Below are positions 6,684-7,425 of a stretch of DNA of 7,425 nucleotides, piece after piece (position 1 is the stretch's first letter; each line of letters starts with the position of its first letter). The translations under genes and the position numbers were made by a program. Below the pieces are notes generated by a model. The model was not told the DNA's origin and searched no databases. It was given only the letters and a program-made list of their open reading frames with translations. The DNA comes from an uncultured Lachnospiraceae bacterium (GTDB taxonomy: Bacteria; Bacillota; Clostridia; Lachnospirales; Lachnospiraceae), in the NCBI GenBank assembly GCA_900555195.1, contig USKC01000153.1:1-7425 (forward strand). The letters run 5' to 3'.

Positions 6684-6766
6684 TATAGTACATATAGTTT
6701 ATTTTGCTACTATGATAATTGATTATCACGTTAATTTGCTAAAGTATCAGAAGGAGCGCAAAACAG
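6684..6766 (+). promoter_or_regulatory. Putative promoter/operator region of hisZ
   Basis: This 83-base gap is strongly AT-rich compared with its flanks and contains the -10-like TATGAT at 6711-6716, whose -35 partner is weak. AAGGAG at 6751-6756 is the ribosome binding site, 10 bases before the hisZ ATG. The gap is too short for a T-box leader. No GC-rich hairpin with a T-run is visible, so the upstream operon may read through. Confidence 0.5.
6713..6728. promoter_or_regulatory. Perfect 7-2-7 palindrome, candidate operator
   Basis: TGATAAT and ATTATCA form a perfect inverted repeat around TG (TGATAATTGATTATCA). It overlaps the putative -10 box, the usual place for a repressor to act. The half-sites equal those of the Fur-type consensus TGATAATnATTATCA but with two central bases instead of one. 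Because the gene behind it is hisZ, a histidine-responsive TrpR-family repressor (HisR/YerC type) is an alternative reader. The reader cannot be identified from this window. Confidence 0.55.
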
Positions 6767-7425
6767 ATGAGTAAGCCGTTAGTACATACGCCGGAGGGAG
6801 TCCGGGACATTTATGGAAAAGAATACGCCGCTAAGCTGCTGGTGGAAGAAAGGCTGCATCAGGCGCTTCATTCTTTTGGATATCAGGATATTCAGACGCC
6901 CACCTTTGAATTTTTTGATGTATTTGGCAGTCAAGTGGGAACGACGCCTTCCAGGGAACTGTATAAATTTTTTGATAAGGAAGGAAATACCTTGGTGCTT
7001 CGCCCGGATTTCACCCCGTCCATGGCCAGATGCGCCGCCAAGTACTTCATGAGCGAAAAGCTTCCCATCCGTTTTTCCTATCGCGGTAACACCTTCACCA
7101 ATACTTCTGCCCTGAGAGGGAAATTAAAAGAAGTGACGCAGATCGGCGCGGAGCTGATTCAGGAGCCTTCCGTGCGTGCGGACGCGGAGATGATTGCCAT
7201 GCTCGTGAAGGCTTTGCAGGATGCCGGCTTGGAAGAGTTCCAGGTAAGCGTTGGCCATGTGGAATATTTCAAGGGGATCTGCTCCCAGGCCGGGCTGGAT
7301 GAGGAAACGGAACTGGAGCTGAGGGAATTGATTTCCAGCAAAAATTTCTTCGGCGCCCAGGAACTTCTCGCGAACAGGCAGGTACGGCGGGATTGCTGCG
7401 AGGTGCTGCTGAAGGTTTATGATCT
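6767..7425 (+). CDS. hisZ: ATP phosphoribosyltransferase regulatory subunit HisZ (3' truncated)
   Basis: HisZ is a catalytically dead relative of histidyl-tRNA synthetase. It joins short-form HisG in a hetero-octamer and makes the first step of histidine synthesis (ATP plus PRPP) active and feedback-controlled. The window shows 219 codons, open to the right edge with no stop. The N-terminus TPEGVRDIYGKEYAAK and the class II synthetase-like core are clear. VLRPDFTPSMAR (about 77-88) has the HisZ form, whereas true HisRS has an RPEGT-type sequence there. FSYRGNTF (103-110) and the LKEVTQIGAELI strand (about 120-131) correspond to motif 2 and its surroundings. AAGGAG lies 10 bases before the ATG. 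It follows an AT-rich gap with a palindrome, so it likely starts a new unit; hisG would be expected next. The missing C-terminus prevents checking for absence of the HisRS-specific histidine-binding motif. Confidence 0.92.
   Translation, partial: MSKPLVHTPEGVRDIYGKEYAAKLLVEERLHQALHSFGYQDIQTPTFEFFDVFGSQVGTTPSRELYKFFDKEGNTLVLRPDFTPSMARCAAKYFMSEKLPIRFSYRGNTFTNTSALRGKLKEVTQIGAELIQEPSVRADAEMIAMLVKALQDAGLEEFQVSVGHVEYFKGICSQAGLDEETELELRELISSKNFFGAQELLANRQVRRDCCEVLLKVYD

Noticed and set aside
6684..6766. A T-box leader ahead of hisZ
   Set aside because: The gap is only 83 bases and shows no T-box consensus or terminator/antiterminator helices.

Overview
The window reads as chromosomal DNA of a gut-type Firmicute, most likely class Clostridia and probably Lachnospiraceae. 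The support is a RecU-type Holliday junction resolvase (a Firmicutes protein), a HisZ-type histidine biosynthesis subunit, a Gram-positive-length EutH, strong AGGAGG-like ribosome binding sites and a moderately high GC content. All eight genes lie on the + strand. Two are cut by the window edges: the YgiQ-type radical SAM gene on the left and hisZ on the right.

Positions 2-3578 form one tight gene run: radical SAM protein YgiQ (5' end missing), EutH, and a short-chain dehydrogenase whose start codon overlaps the eutH stop (ATGA). No other ethanolamine-utilisation or microcompartment gene is present, so this eutH looks like an orphan.

Positions 3569-3824 hold the most unusual feature. It is a roughly 256-base nested inverted repeat with outer arms of about 50 bp, a perfect 26-bp middle stem, an inner stem-loop, and a 27-base one-sided insertion that can fold into its own small hairpin. 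The left arm begins inside the last codons of the dehydrogenase gene. The three arm mismatches all become G-U pairs in a + strand RNA. It could be a structured RNA, an unusually large terminator or 3' end element, or a MITE-like dispersed repeat. The sequence alone does not decide between these.

A probable promoter follows at 3837-3866, opening a second run: a two-helix membrane protein of unknown function, an RluA-family pseudouridine synthase with a small in-frame 18-bp tandem repeat, RecU, and a MutT-like NUDIX hydrolase. Gaps are 8 to 26 bases, so this is probably one operon with RNA modification, recombination and nucleotide-pool sanitation members.

An 83-base AT-rich gap with a perfect 7-2-7 palindrome (TGATAAT-TG-ATTATCA) then precedes hisZ, probably the first gene of a histidine biosynthesis operon. 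The palindrome looks like an operator overlapping the promoter.
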